A DNA stretch of 64,000 bases from Elusimicrobiaceae bacterium. Its GTDB lineage: Bacteria > Elusimicrobiota > Elusimicrobia > Elusimicrobiales > Elusimicrobiaceae. Shown piece by piece: positions 49,166-57,095 of the stretch. The notes beneath the pieces were generated by a model. That model saw only the letters and a list, made by a program, of their open reading frames with translations. It did not search any database and was not told the DNA's origin. The stretch covers positions 178,188-242,187 of the forward strand of contig JAFXGO010000008.1 in the NCBI GenBank assembly GCA_017520185.1. The letters are read 5' to 3'. Made by a program: the position numbers and the translations under genes. The stretch's first letter is position 1; the number at the start of each line of letters is the position of its first letter.

Positions 49166-50207
49166 ACAGGGCCCCCTTTAATTTTTTGGACTGACGTGGT
49201 GTTTCTGACAGTTGCAGTCCCCAATAAATAAAAATACTCACAATGCCCGGAATAACGTAATACACGACTCTATAAATAAGCGTAGCCATCAAGGCTGCAT
49301 CCCAATCAATCCCCATCTGCGAAAAAACGGCCGTCATGGCTAGTTCCATCGCTCCGAGTCCGCCGGGAAGTACGGGAATCAGGGTGGTCACCATACCTAC
49401 GGCAAAGCCCGTCACCAAACCGGCCGCAGACACATGCACTCCCACCGCACAAAAAGCAAAGTATAAAACCAAAATGGTAAATAACCAATCGGCACACACA
49501 TACAAAATGGCACCCGTCAATTTCTTCTTTTTCTTGTGAATCAAATTAATTCCCTCATCTAACTGATCAACAAAGGTATCATAACGACCTTTGGGGATTA
49601 AAGCACGAAAAAGATGAAACAAAACTTTGTTGATTAAGCGGAAAATACGACGCACCCATTTAGAACGCCACTCGTTGTTAAACAAGAAAGCCGTAATACA
49701 CACACATATAGCGCACATAACAACAATTATCAGTACATTTTTCAAAATTTGCATAGTTGTAGCGGAAGAATTAAAAAACATCAACACCGACCCTTGCAAA
49801 ATAATTACCGCCAACACGAAATACAACAATACACTGATAACAATACTTGCAGTCACACACATGCCAAACGGCACTCGACGACGATTAAGCAAATGTGCGC
49901 GCAACGCAAAACCGCTGACCCCAAAACTAGACACCACGTAATTAACCGTCGTAGACACTAGGGCAATACCAATGGCGGCCCCTTTATTGATACGGCGCCC
50001 CATAATGCGTAATACTTCATACAGACTAAGGCCCATAGCCACATAAATCATCATGGCAGAGGCTAAGGATAGGAAAAGATATTTGGTTTGGACTTGTTGC
50101 CAAATTTTAACAAAACTGTCTTTGGCCTGATAAACCAATAACGTAATAATCCCCAAGGAGAGGATAATCCCCAACGTATAAACCCAAAATTTAATGCTTT
50201 TTTTCAT
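49146..50207 (-). CDS. UPF0104/LPG-synthase-type integral membrane protein
   Basis: A 353-aa protein with eight or so membrane segments, of the lysylphosphatidylglycerol synthetase TM (AglD-like) family. I place the start at ATG 50207 (MKKSIKFWVYTLG); the frame continues 14 codons upstream to an ATG that lies only two bases after a TATAAT. Features: EVLRIMGRRINKGAAIGIAL, YVVSSFGVSGFALRAHLLNR, ATLIYRVVYYVIPG. MprF-type proteins flip or synthesise modified lipids; this one lacks the cytosolic transferase domain, so a lipid-flippase-like role is likely. First gene of the operon with the carbonic-anhydrase-like, receiver and TPR genes. Confidence 0.75.
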   Translation of the reverse strand: MKKSIKFWVYTLGIILSLGIITLLVYQAKDSFVKIWQQVQTKYLFLSLASAMMIYVAMGLSLYEVLRIMGRRINKGAAIGIALVSTTVNYVVSSFGVSGFALRAHLLNRRRVPFGMCVTASIVISVLLYFVLAVIILQGSVLMFFNSSATTMQILKNVLIIVVMCAICVCITAFLFNNEWRSKWVRRIFRLINKVLFHLFRALIPKGRYDTFVDQLDEGINLIHKKKKKLTGAILYVCADWLFTILVLYFAFCAVGVHVSAAGLVTGFAVGMVTTLIPVLPGGLGAMELAMTAVFSQMGIDWDAALMATLIYRVVYYVIPGIVSIFIYWGLQLSETPRQSKKLKGALYEGKNG

Positions 50208-50220
50208 AATCAAAAATATT

Positions 50221-50236
50221 CGCGCGCACGCGCGCA
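50221..50236 (-). promoter_or_regulatory. Alternating CG tract in the UPF0104 leader
   Basis: CGCGCGCACGCGCGCA, 16 bases of strict purine-pyrimidine alternation, between a TATAAT about 15 bases upstream and the ATG at 50207. It could form a short hairpin in RNA or left-handed DNA. Confidence 0.4.
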
Positions 50237-50318
50237 ATAAGGCTTTCATAAATTATATAATTTATTTCCTAACAATTTAACAAAAAAACGGCATTATCGC
50301 AAGCAAAAAGAGTTTTCT

Positions 50319-53273
50319 ATGAAAAGCATTAAAGTAATCGGAGCCAAAGGGCATAATTTAAAAAATATTACGGTAGAAATACCCAAAGAAAAAATGGTTG
50401 TAGTGACAGGTCTTTCCGGCAGCGGAAAAAGTTCGTTGGCATTTGACACTATTTATGCAGAAGGACAACGCCGCTACGTAGAAAGTATGTCTGCCTATGC
50501 TCGGCAATTTTTAGAACTGATGGAAAAGCCCGATGTGGAGCATATTGCCGGCCTTTCTCCGGCCATCTCCATAGAGCAGAGGAACCCTTCTAAAAACCCG
50601 CGCTCCACCGTAGCCACTGTGACGGAAATATACGACTATTTGCGTTTATTATTTGCCCGCATCGGTCAACGCCATTGCCCCCAATGCGGCAGACCTGTGC
50701 AAAGTTGGTCCGTACAAGCCATTACTGCTGATATTTTAAAAAAATTCGAAGACAAAACCGTTTATATTTTTTCTCCCATTGTGCGAGGCAGAGCAGGCAC
50801 CTACGAAGAACTGTTTGCCAAACTAAAAAAAGAAGGTTTTGTCAAAGTGCGCGTTAACGGCATTATTTGCACACTGGATACGATCCCCACTTTAGAACGC
50901 TACAAAAAACATACTATTGAACTATTGGCCGATGAAATTTATGTAGAAGAATTTGAACGGGAAAGAATCGTGGAGTCTTTGGAGTTGGCATTAAGATATT
51001 CCAAAGGATTAGTTTCGGTGGAAGAAAGTGAAGGGAACAAACCTTTTGCTTTTACTTATAGCGAAAATAATGCCTGCGCCCATTGTGGTATTGGGTTTAG
51101 TGAATTGGAACCGCGCTTATTTTCATTCAATTCTCCTTACGGAGCCTGCCCTGAATGCAATGGATTAGGTATTAAAATAGAAATTGCCGAAGATTTAGTC
51201 GTGCCGGATACATCCCTTTCCATAAATCAAGGAGCCATCGTTGCATGGGACAACCCCGTCACTACGCGTACACACCGATGGAAAAATTCTTGGAGTGAAT
51301 ATTATTACGACATCTTAAAACAAGTTTGCCGCCAAGCCAAAATCAATATGAATATTGCATGGAACCAATTGCCTCAAGCACAACGGGATCTGCTTTTATA
51401 CGGAACGGGCGGGGCTCAATATACTTCCGTCATTTCAGGCAACAGCCAAGATTTTGAAGGTGTCATCACCAATTTAAAGCGTCGCCATGATGAAAGCGAA
51501 AGCGACTTTGTAAAAGAAGAAGTTTACAACCGATTTATGCGCGAAATTACTTGCCCCGTTTGTGAAGGAAAACGCTTAAAACAGGAGGCTTTATCCGTAT
51601 ATATCGGCGGAAAAAACATTGCTCAAATCGTGGCGATGCAAGTTTCGGCGGCGAAGGAATTTTTTGACTGTCTGCAATTAAATGATAAAGAAAAAACGAT
51701 TGCCAAAGATGTGCTGAAAGAAATCAAGGCCCGTTTGGATTTTTTAAACAGCGTAGGGCTAAGTTATTTGACGTTAGAACGCAAAAGCCAAACACTTTCC
51801 GGCGGGGAAGCCCAGCGCATTCACTTGGCCACCCAAATCGGATCCGGACTAACGGGAGTTTTGTATGTACTAGACGAACCTACCATCGGCCTGCACTCGC
51901 GCGATAATGACCGTCTGATTGCCACCTTAAAAGATTTGCGGGATCTGGACAACACACTTATTATCGTAGAACATGACAAAGATACCATTTTGGCCTCCGA
52001 TTGGGTGGTGGAATTGGGCCCCGCTGCCGGAGAGCATGGCGGAGAAGTAGTCAGTCAAGGGCCTACAGCTGAGTTTTTAAAGGATTCTAAATCCCTCACC
52101 GCCTCCTACCTTAACGGTACTCGTTGTATTTTACCCCCAGAAACCTTGCGCTGCGGCACCGGAAAATATATTGAAATTTTGGGAGCTCAGCAATTTAACC
52201 TTAAAAACATTGATGTCAAAATTCCGTTAGGCAAAATGATCTGCGTGACGGGGGTATCCGGCTCGGGCAAGAGTACACTCGTACATCAAATTTTATACAA
52301 ATCCCTCGCTCAAAAGTTTTATCATGCCAAAGAAGTGGCCGGCAAACACAAAACCATAAAAGGGCTGGAAAATATAGATAAAGTAATTATCGTTGATCAA
52401 AGCCCCATCGGCAAAACACCGCGCTCTAATCCGGCCACCTATATCGGCCTGTTTACCCATATTCGCGAACTCTTTGCCGAGATGCCGCAAGCCAAACGAC
52501 GCGGCTATAAAGCGGGTAGGTTTTCTTTTAACGTAAAAGGAGGCCGCTGCGAAAAATGTCAGGGAGACGGTATCTTAAAAATACAAATGCAATTTTTACC
52601 GGATATTTACGTACGTTGTGAAGAATGCAACGGCAAGCGATTTAATGAAGACACTTTACAAGTGACATTCAAAGGTAAAAATATTGCAGACGTATTAGAA
52701 ATGAGCGTTTCGCAGGCATTAGAATTTTTTGACTCTATTCCCAAAATTAAGCGCTATTTACAAACCCTGCAAGATGTAGGATTAGGATATATCAAGTTGG
52801 GGCAAGCGGCCACCACTTTATCCGGCGGAGAAGCCCAACGTGTCAAATTGGCAGATGAACTCTCTCGCAAAGGGACCGGTAAAACTTTGTACATTTTAGA
52901 TGAGCCTACTACCGGCCTGCATTTTGCTGATATTGATAAACTTCTACACGTCTTACATGGCTTGGCAGATAAAGGAAATACGGTACTGATTATTGAGCAT
53001 AATTTAGACGTCATTAAAACTGCCGATTGGTTGATAGACTTAGGACCTGAAGGTGGAGATAAAGGCGGAATGATTGTGGCGGAAGGAACCCCCTATCAAG
53101 TGGCACAGAACCCTCATTCCTATACAGGACAATACCTCAAAACAGAACTAAACGAAGTGGCCGCATTTCGTAAGGCTAACGGCTTACCGCCGGCCACAGG
53201 CAAAACGGCTAAAATAAAAACAAAAGAAACAGAAACCAAAAAACAGAAGAAAAAATCTTCCTCCCAAAAATAA
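50319..53273 (+). CDS. uvrA: Excinuclease ABC subunit A
   Basis: A 984-aa damage-recognition protein of nucleotide excision repair, forming a dimer that loads UvrB. Both ABC modules are complete: Walker A GLSGSGKSSLAFDTIYAEG (about 32), signature LSGGEAQRIHLATQIGSG, Walker B VLYVLDEPTIGLHSR; second Walker A GVSGSGKSTLVHQILYKSL, signature LSGGEAQRVKLADELSRKG, Walker B TLYILDEPTTGLHF. Zinc-finger Cys pairs are at HCPQCGRPV, ACAHCG, ACPECNG, TCPVCEGKR, RCEKCQGDG and RCEECNGK. It is longer than usual (940-950) because of a Lys-rich tail of about 30 residues. Start at MKSIKVIGAKGHNLKNI, the normal N-terminus. Single gene with a terminator. Confidence 0.97.
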   Translation: MKSIKVIGAKGHNLKNITVEIPKEKMVVVTGLSGSGKSSLAFDTIYAEGQRRYVESMSAYARQFLELMEKPDVEHIAGLSPAISIEQRNPSKNPRSTVATVTEIYDYLRLLFARIGQRHCPQCGRPVQSWSVQAITADILKKFEDKTVYIFSPIVRGRAGTYEELFAKLKKEGFVKVRVNGIICTLDTIPTLERYKKHTIELLADEIYVEEFERERIVESLELALRYSKGLVSVEESEGNKPFAFTYSENNACAHCGIGFSELEPRLFSFNSPYGACPECNGLGIKIEIAEDLVVPDTSLSINQGAIVAWDNPVTTRTHRWKNSWSEYYYDILKQVCRQAKINMNIAWNQLPQAQRDLLLYGTGGAQYTSVISGNSQDFEGVITNLKRRHDESESDFVKEEVYNRFMREITCPVCEGKRLKQEALSVYIGGKNIAQIVAMQVSAAKEFFDCLQLNDKEKTIAKDVLKEIKARLDFLNSVGLSYLTLERKSQTLSGGEAQRIHLATQIGSGLTGVLYVLDEPTIGLHSRDNDRLIATLKDLRDLDNTLIIVEHDKDTILASDWVVELGPAAGEHGGEVVSQGPTAEFLKDSKSLTASYLNGTRCILPPETLRCGTGKYIEILGAQQFNLKNIDVKIPLGKMICVTGVSGSGKSTLVHQILYKSLAQKFYHAKEVAGKHKTIKGLENIDKVIIVDQSPIGKTPRSNPATYIGLFTHIRELFAEMPQAKRRGYKAGRFSFNVKGGRCEKCQGDGILKIQMQFLPDIYVRCEECNGKRFNEDTLQVTFKGKNIADVLEMSVSQALEFFDSIPKIKRYLQTLQDVGLGYIKLGQAATTLSGGEAQRVKLADELSRKGTGKTLYILDEPTTGLHFADIDKLLHVLHGLADKGNTVLIIEHNLDVIKTADWLIDLGPEGGDKGGMIVAEGTPYQVAQNPHSYTGQYLKTELNEVAAFRKANGLPPATGKTAKIKTKETETKKQKKKSSSQK

Positions 53274-53276
53274 TAC

Positions 53277-53306
53277 TAAAGGCCGCTGTTGTACACGCGG
53301 CCTTTT
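53277..53306 (+). terminator. Terminator of uvrA
   Basis: AAAGGCCGC, ten-base loop, GCGGCCTTTTC. Confidence 0.75.
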
Positions 53307-53323
53307 CTAACCCTAAATACTAG

Positions 53324-53361
53324 CAGACAAAAACGTTCCCCCCTGTTATACTGATAGTATA
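53324..53361 (+). promoter_or_regulatory. RDD-gene promoter with inverted repeat over the -10 box
   Basis: CAGACA (53324-53329), 17-base spacer, TATACT (53347-53352). The -10 box is the left half of a perfect repeat TATACT-GAT-AGTATA (53347-53361), which could be an operator. AGGGGGA precedes the ATG at 53385. Confidence 0.45.
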
Positions 53362-53384
53362 GATTAGCCGCATAGGGGGAATGT

Positions 53385-53939
53385 ATGCATGCAAGTATAT
53401 GGAAGCGTTTTTGGGCATTTGTCATAGATGTCTTGATATTTGCCATACTTTTTTGGATATTGGCACAGTTGATTGATAATTTCACGCTGTCTTTGCTGAT
53501 GTTGGTGATTATCTGGCTCTATTATGCCCTGTTGGAAAGTTCGCCGCAGCAGGCTAGTTTGGGCAAACAACTTTTGGGTCTAAAAGTAGTGGATAAGCGT
53601 GGCCAGCGTTTGAGTTTTGGAAAAGCCACCAAGCGCTTATTTTCCCGTTTGGTGACTAATTTTACTTTTTACTTTGGCTTTTTTTCCGCAGCCTTTGATA
53701 AGCAAAACCAAACATTGCATGACCGATTAAGTAAAAGTTTGGTGGTAGAAAAAGATACTCCGTTTGATCCGGACCATTACGTAGAAGAAGACGAACCGGT
53801 ACTTACGTTAGTGACGGTGATATCGGTCTTATTGGCAGTGGTATTTGTTTCTTTGTTGGTATGGTGGGTGGTACTACCGCAATATCAAAACTTCCACGAA
53901 AAGGTGAGTTTAGCACCCATGAGCGATAACCTAAAATAA
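53385..53939 (+). CDS. RDD-family membrane protein
   Basis: A 184-aa protein. The first segment contains the family motif (KRFWAFVIDVLIFAILFWIL: R at 9 and D at 15), then a second segment LLMLVIIWLYYALLESSPQQ, the conserved SLGKQLLGLKVVDKRGQR, and later HDRLSKSLVV. An extra C-terminal segment (VTVISVLLAVVFVSLLVWWV) follows. RDD proteins are small polytopic proteins, some acting as Na/H antiporters; function here is unknown. Single gene between a promoter and a bidirectional terminator. Confidence 0.85.
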   Translation: MHASIWKRFWAFVIDVLIFAILFWILAQLIDNFTLSLLMLVIIWLYYALLESSPQQASLGKQLLGLKVVDKRGQRLSFGKATKRLFSRLVTNFTFYFGFFSAAFDKQNQTLHDRLSKSLVVEKDTPFDPDHYVEEDEPVLTLVTVISVLLAVVFVSLLVWWVVLPQYQNFHEKVSLAPMSDNLK

Positions 53940-53950
53940 ATCCTAAACAA

Positions 53951-53981
53951 AAAAATCCCGCTCCTAAGAGCGGGATTTTTT
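53951..53981. terminator. Bidirectional terminator, copy 1 of an identical 31-base pair
   Basis: AAAAATCCCGCTC-CTAA-GAGCGGGATTTTTT. It ends the RDD gene (plus) and the prepilin (minus), whose TAA stop lies in the T-tract. The same 31 bases recur at 54768-54798. Confidence 0.85.
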
Positions 53982-54480
53982 ATATTTCAAAAGTAATTCG
54001 TGTTCCGTCAACTTCTATTTCTTTACCACCTAAGGCCATGCATAATTCTTGTCCTTTGGTATTATCCCCGCTACAAAGATGTTTATTTCTATAATTTTCT
54101 ACATGATAAAAAGGGCCTGCAAACGTAATATGGTATTCATATTCAGAGTTTATTCTCCAAGCATATGGGTTGGCACAACCGCCTTCATCACAGATATATT
54201 CAAAATTCTTTCCAGTACATATTGTGTTATCTCCGCAATCCATCCCCGACAGAGAAATTGCCAACTCATCAAAACCACACATGATCTCACCAGGGTTGCA
54301 ACCCCCTTTTTCCAAACAACACACGTTGGCAGCATCTTGTATATTTTTTAATAAAGTCATGGCTTCGCTCGTACGGGTTTTTTCCACTGCTTTTTGATAT
54401 TTGGGTAATGCTACTGCAGATAAAATACCGATAATCAACACAACCACCAATAGTTCAATCAAAGTAAAACCTTTTTTCAT
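53980..54480 (-). CDS. Type IV prepilin-like protein, flanked by identical terminators
   Basis: A 166-aa prepilin starting at ATG 54480, with AAAGGAG nine bases upstream. Signal MKKGFTLIELLVVVLIIGIL, mature start FTLIE, continuing PKYQKAVEKTRTSEAMT. The head has six or more Cys (NVCCLEKGGCNPGEIMCG, MDCGDNTICTG, CDEGGCANP) and ends with KHLCSGDNTKGQELCMALGG. It is bracketed by two identical 31-base terminator sequences (53951-53981, 54768-54798), as though it and its 290-base leader had been inserted or duplicated at a terminator. Confidence 0.9.
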   Translation of the reverse strand: MKKGFTLIELLVVVLIIGILSAVALPKYQKAVEKTRTSEAMTLLKNIQDAANVCCLEKGGCNPGEIMCGFDELAISLSGMDCGDNTICTGKNFEYICDEGGCANPYAWRINSEYEYHITFAGPFYHVENYRNKHLCSGDNTKGQELCMALGGKEIEVDGTRITFEI

Positions 54481-54620
54481 AATCCCTACTCCTTTCATAA
54501 TATCTCGATAAGACTATTAAACAAAAAAACCGAGTCAACTTTCTATTTTTTTCCCAACGAAAAAACAACCAAAAAAAGAAGTTTTCCTTTCCTTGCCGTT
54601 TTCCGCCGATATTTAAAAGG

Positions 54621-54725
54621 CCGATAAAAACTCGTTTTTAGGAGTCTTCTGTTTTGTGTGGGTGCGTGCTCTTAACCACGAGTTCACAAAATTGCCTAAA
54701 AACAGGTGTTTTTATATTTTATCGG
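54621..54725. repeat. 105-base imperfect palindrome with 9-base terminal inverted repeats
   Basis: CCGATAAAA (54621-54629) and TTTTATCGG (54717-54725) are perfect inverted ends. Nested inside are TTTTTAGG/CCTAAAAA (54635-54642, 54695-54702), TTTTGTG/CACAAAA (54652-54658, 54685-54691) and TGG/CCA. Each arm also contains a local hairpin (AAAAA...TTTTT). The whole could be a non-autonomous miniature element or the gene for a structured RNA. No second copy was noticed in this window. Confidence 0.45.
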
Positions 54726-54767
54726 ATAGCAGCAGACTTTCTTTTTCAGCAATGAGAAAAAGTAAGG

Positions 54768-54798
54768 AAAAATCCCGCTCCTAAGAGCGGGATTTTTT
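54768..54798 (-). terminator. Terminator of the glycogen-binding-domain gene, copy 2 of an identical 31-base pair
   Basis: Identical over 31 bases to 53951-53981. On the minus strand it follows the stop of the gene at 54809. Confidence 0.85.
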
Positions 54799-54808
54799 GA
54801 TTTAAATC

Positions 54809-55456
54809 TTATTCTACTACCAAAACTGATCTTCCGTCTTTTTCTTCTGCATAAGGATCGGTGGTTTGCTTACCGTCTACTATATATAAAAATTTATATG
54901 TTCCGGGAGAGATGGAAAGTGTCGTTTCCCAATAGCCGTCCTTTTTCTTCAAGGCGCGGGGTTTGGCCATCGTAAATCCACTGACCACCGCCACCTTATC
55001 GCCTTCTCCGTAGTAGCGGAAAGTCACTTGGCGGTATTTACTTCCGGCCTTTTTCTTGATAATAATACTTTCCTTCTTTTCTTCCGGTTGAGCGACCGGT
55101 TTTTCTTCTTCCGCTACGGGGGCTACCTTTGGCTCCGGCACTGCAGGGGTTTGCACTTCTTCCACCACAGGGGTCACTACTTCCGGCTCAGCAGAAACAG
55201 TCAGCACTTCTTCCGGTTCTGCCGCTACAGACACTTCCTCCAAAGTTTCCTCTACCGCTATGGCAGGAGTCTTGGCAGGATCTTCCGGTGCGAGCAGACG
55301 AGCAGAAAGGTTTTTATACAAGAAAAACCCGAACACACACAACAACACGACGTCTACAATAATCAAGAACAACCAAATGTCTTTATTATTGCTTTGCGTG
55401 GGGAGTTTGGACCCAAACTCTGCTACTTCGGAGGTGTTATTTTTTTCGTCTACCAT
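54809..55456 (-). CDS. Membrane-anchored protein with AMPK-type glycogen-binding (CBM48) domain
   Basis: A 215-aa protein. Residues 1-27 are cytoplasmic and polar, residues 28-48 one membrane segment (IWLFLIIVDVVLLCVFGFFLY), residues 55-130 a Pro/Glu/Val-rich linker, and residues 137-215 a CBM48/AMPK1_CBM fold (VTFRYYGEGDKVAVVSGFTM, DGYWETTLSISPGTYKFLYI, VDGKQTTDPYAEEKDG). The aromatic-rich W and Y residues match the pattern. The family normally binds alpha-glucans and is found on branching enzymes or AMPK beta. Here the linker and domain would face the periplasm if the N-terminus stays in the cytoplasm. AAAGGA precedes the ATG. No glycogen enzyme is adjacent. Confidence 0.7.
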   Translation of the reverse strand: MVDEKNNTSEVAEFGSKLPTQSNNKDIWLFLIIVDVVLLCVFGFFLYKNLSARLLAPEDPAKTPAIAVEETLEEVSVAAEPEEVLTVSAEPEVVTPVVEEVQTPAVPEPKVAPVAEEEKPVAQPEEKKESIIIKKKAGSKYRQVTFRYYGEGDKVAVVSGFTMAKPRALKKKDGYWETTLSISPGTYKFLYIVDGKQTTDPYAEEKDGRSVLVVE

Positions 55457-55474
55457 AAGATCCTTTTAAAAAAG

Positions 55475-55545
55475 AGCGGGCGAAGGGAATCGAACCCTCG
55501 TCTAGAGCTTGGGAAGCTCCCATTCTACCATTGAACCACGCCCGC
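55475..55545 (-). tRNA. tRNA-Gly (anticodon CCC)
   Basis: A 71-base tRNA: acceptor GCGGGCG with CGCCCGC, D arm GTGGTTCAATGGTAGAAT-type, anticodon loop TTCCCAA giving CCC for GGG codons, T arm GAGGGTTCGATTCCCTT, discriminator U. CCA is not encoded. The CCA-adding enzyme gene lies just upstream on the same strand. Confidence 0.95.
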
Positions 55546-55566
55546 ATAAATTATCTCAGCGTCTAT

Positions 55567-55572
55567 ATTATA
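55567..55572 (-). promoter_or_regulatory. -10 box of tRNA-Gly
   Basis: Minus-strand TATAAT about 20 bases upstream of the tRNA, between it and the stop of the CCA-adding enzyme gene. No clear -35. Confidence 0.4.
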
Positions 55573-55588
55573 GCACTTTTACCGCGCA

Positions 55589-57094
55589 TTAGGCGGTTTT
55601 TTTACCATATTTACGCTGTATAAAAGCCAAAGCCGTTTGTTTATCCGTCACTTCCCCCTCCACCTGCGCTATGGCCAAACTTTCCAAAATCTCTCCGATA
55701 AGCGGAGAAGACGGCAAACACAAAGCCTGCATCACTTCCCTTCCGTCAAGAAGTTTAGAGGGTTTTATTTTTTTAGGAGAATCAAAATATTTTTTTAATA
55801 ATAGGCTCAACACCTGCATATGGCGCAAGGTTTTGCCCACATTTTCCGTCTTTTTAGCTGTTTCAATACTCATCAGTTTATCAGCACTTTTAGGCAAAAT
55901 GCGCCTCAGTTGAGCATCTGTAATATAGCTGGTATAATCGGCCCAACATAGCAGCAGCATCGGCAAAGCCGCGTCTGCTAAATCGCGGAAAAATTTATAA
56001 GCACCTTTGTCTGTAATTACATCATTACTGGCCAGATTACTCGGGCGAAGATGCTCTGCAATCATAGCGCAAATCAGGCGGTTATCGGCTTTACTGTAAT
56101 GCAAATTGTCCAAAATCTTGCGCGCCATTTGCGCCCCTTTTTGCTCATGATAAAAGAAACGCAAGCGATCCCCTTGCACTTTGGCAGTAGCAGGCTTAGC
56201 GATGTCATGCAAAAGCACCGCCATTTTAAACAAGGCTTTGTTGCTACTTATTTTTTCCAGTTTTTTATGATATTTGGGAAAAGCCTTTTGCAAATTTTCC
56301 AACAACCACTCTTCTCTCCTAAAACAATCCAATGTATGCTTAAGCACTCCGCCTTTTCCATAATAACATTCGGCACACGTTCGTTGGTCTTCAAGCGCTG
56401 GAAACAAAGCCGTCAACAAACCCGTTTTTTCCATCAGTATCACATTTTCATACGCACGCGGGGTGTTAAAAAGGCGGGTTAATTCTTCTTGCACTCTTTC
56501 ACCGGCAGATTGAACAATTAAAGCAGCATCTTTTTTAATTTGGCGCAAAGCAGAAGCAGACAGAACCAATTTATGCTCTGCCGCGTGGCGGAAAGCACGC
56601 AACATGCGCAGCGGATCCTCTTGCAAAACGCGGCTATGATTGAGCCTAATTTGACGTGCGCACAAATCCTGCACACCGCCCTTTAAATCAACCAAAAATT
56701 TCTGTTGGATTTTTTTTAACCGCACTTGCGCCTTTTGACCTTTGTTTTTTTCAACTTCTATTTCAATCGGAGCAGTGACAGGATAAGCCAAAGCATTAAA
56801 GGTGAAATCTCTACGAAGCAAGTCTTCTTTTAGGTCTTTTCCTTGAAAGGCGGTCAAATCTATTTGCAAATTTTCTTTGCGCGTGACCAAACGCCACACA
56901 CCGAACTGTGCGTCCATTTCAAACGTAGCCGCTTTAAGATATTTAGCCAGGCTTTGGGCCGCCTCTTTTACACGAGATTTTGGCAAAGCCAAGTCTATAT
57001 CACCGGAAGGTTTTTTAAGTAAAGAATCGCGCACTACGCCGCCCACAAAATAGGCGTCAGGAACATACGTTCGTAGTGCGCGGACTAAATCCAT
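55589..57094 (-). CDS. cca: CCA-adding tRNA nucleotidyltransferase / poly(A) polymerase family
   Basis: A 501-aa class II nucleotidyltransferase; ATG 57094 is two bases after the upstream stop, and the TTG start seven codons before it would overlap. The active-site start is FVGGVVRDSLLKKPSGDIDLAL, with the G-G-x-V-R-D and D-x-D motifs; then DLTAFQGKDLKEDLLRRDFTFNALA and HSRVLQEDPLRMLRAFRHAAE (RxxxN/ERxxxE-type head). A phosphohydrolase HD domain is at VLLHDIAKPATAK (about 300). It adds CCA to tRNAs, needed because none of the three tRNA genes seen here encodes CCA. It is coupled to the acyl-CoA ligase gene upstream. Confidence 0.9.
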   Translation of the reverse strand: MDLVRALRTYVPDAYFVGGVVRDSLLKKPSGDIDLALPKSRVKEAAQSLAKYLKAATFEMDAQFGVWRLVTRKENLQIDLTAFQGKDLKEDLLRRDFTFNALAYPVTAPIEIEVEKNKGQKAQVRLKKIQQKFLVDLKGGVQDLCARQIRLNHSRVLQEDPLRMLRAFRHAAEHKLVLSASALRQIKKDAALIVQSAGERVQEELTRLFNTPRAYENVILMEKTGLLTALFPALEDQRTCAECYYGKGGVLKHTLDCFRREEWLLENLQKAFPKYHKKLEKISSNKALFKMAVLLHDIAKPATAKVQGDRLRFFYHEQKGAQMARKILDNLHYSKADNRLICAMIAEHLRPSNLASNDVITDKGAYKFFRDLADAALPMLLLCWADYTSYITDAQLRRILPKSADKLMSIETAKKTENVGKTLRHMQVLSLLLKKYFDSPKKIKPSKLLDGREVMQALCLPSSPLIGEILESLAIAQVEGEVTDKQTALAFIQRKYGKKTA

Positions 57095-57095
57095 C

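Larger units (their letters stand above)
54499..54808. other. 310-base non-coding region with an inverted-repeat element
   Basis: No ORF on either strand. It contains the ribosome site and leader of the prepilin (54481-54500), an A-rich stretch, a 105-base inverted-repeat element at 54621-54725 (separate entry) and a terminator at 54768-54798. Confidence 0.6.

Noticed and set aside
53170..53273. Frameshifted end of uvrA, because of a Lys-rich tail
   Set aside because: The second ABC module is complete and the tail is in frame, so it looks like a real extension.
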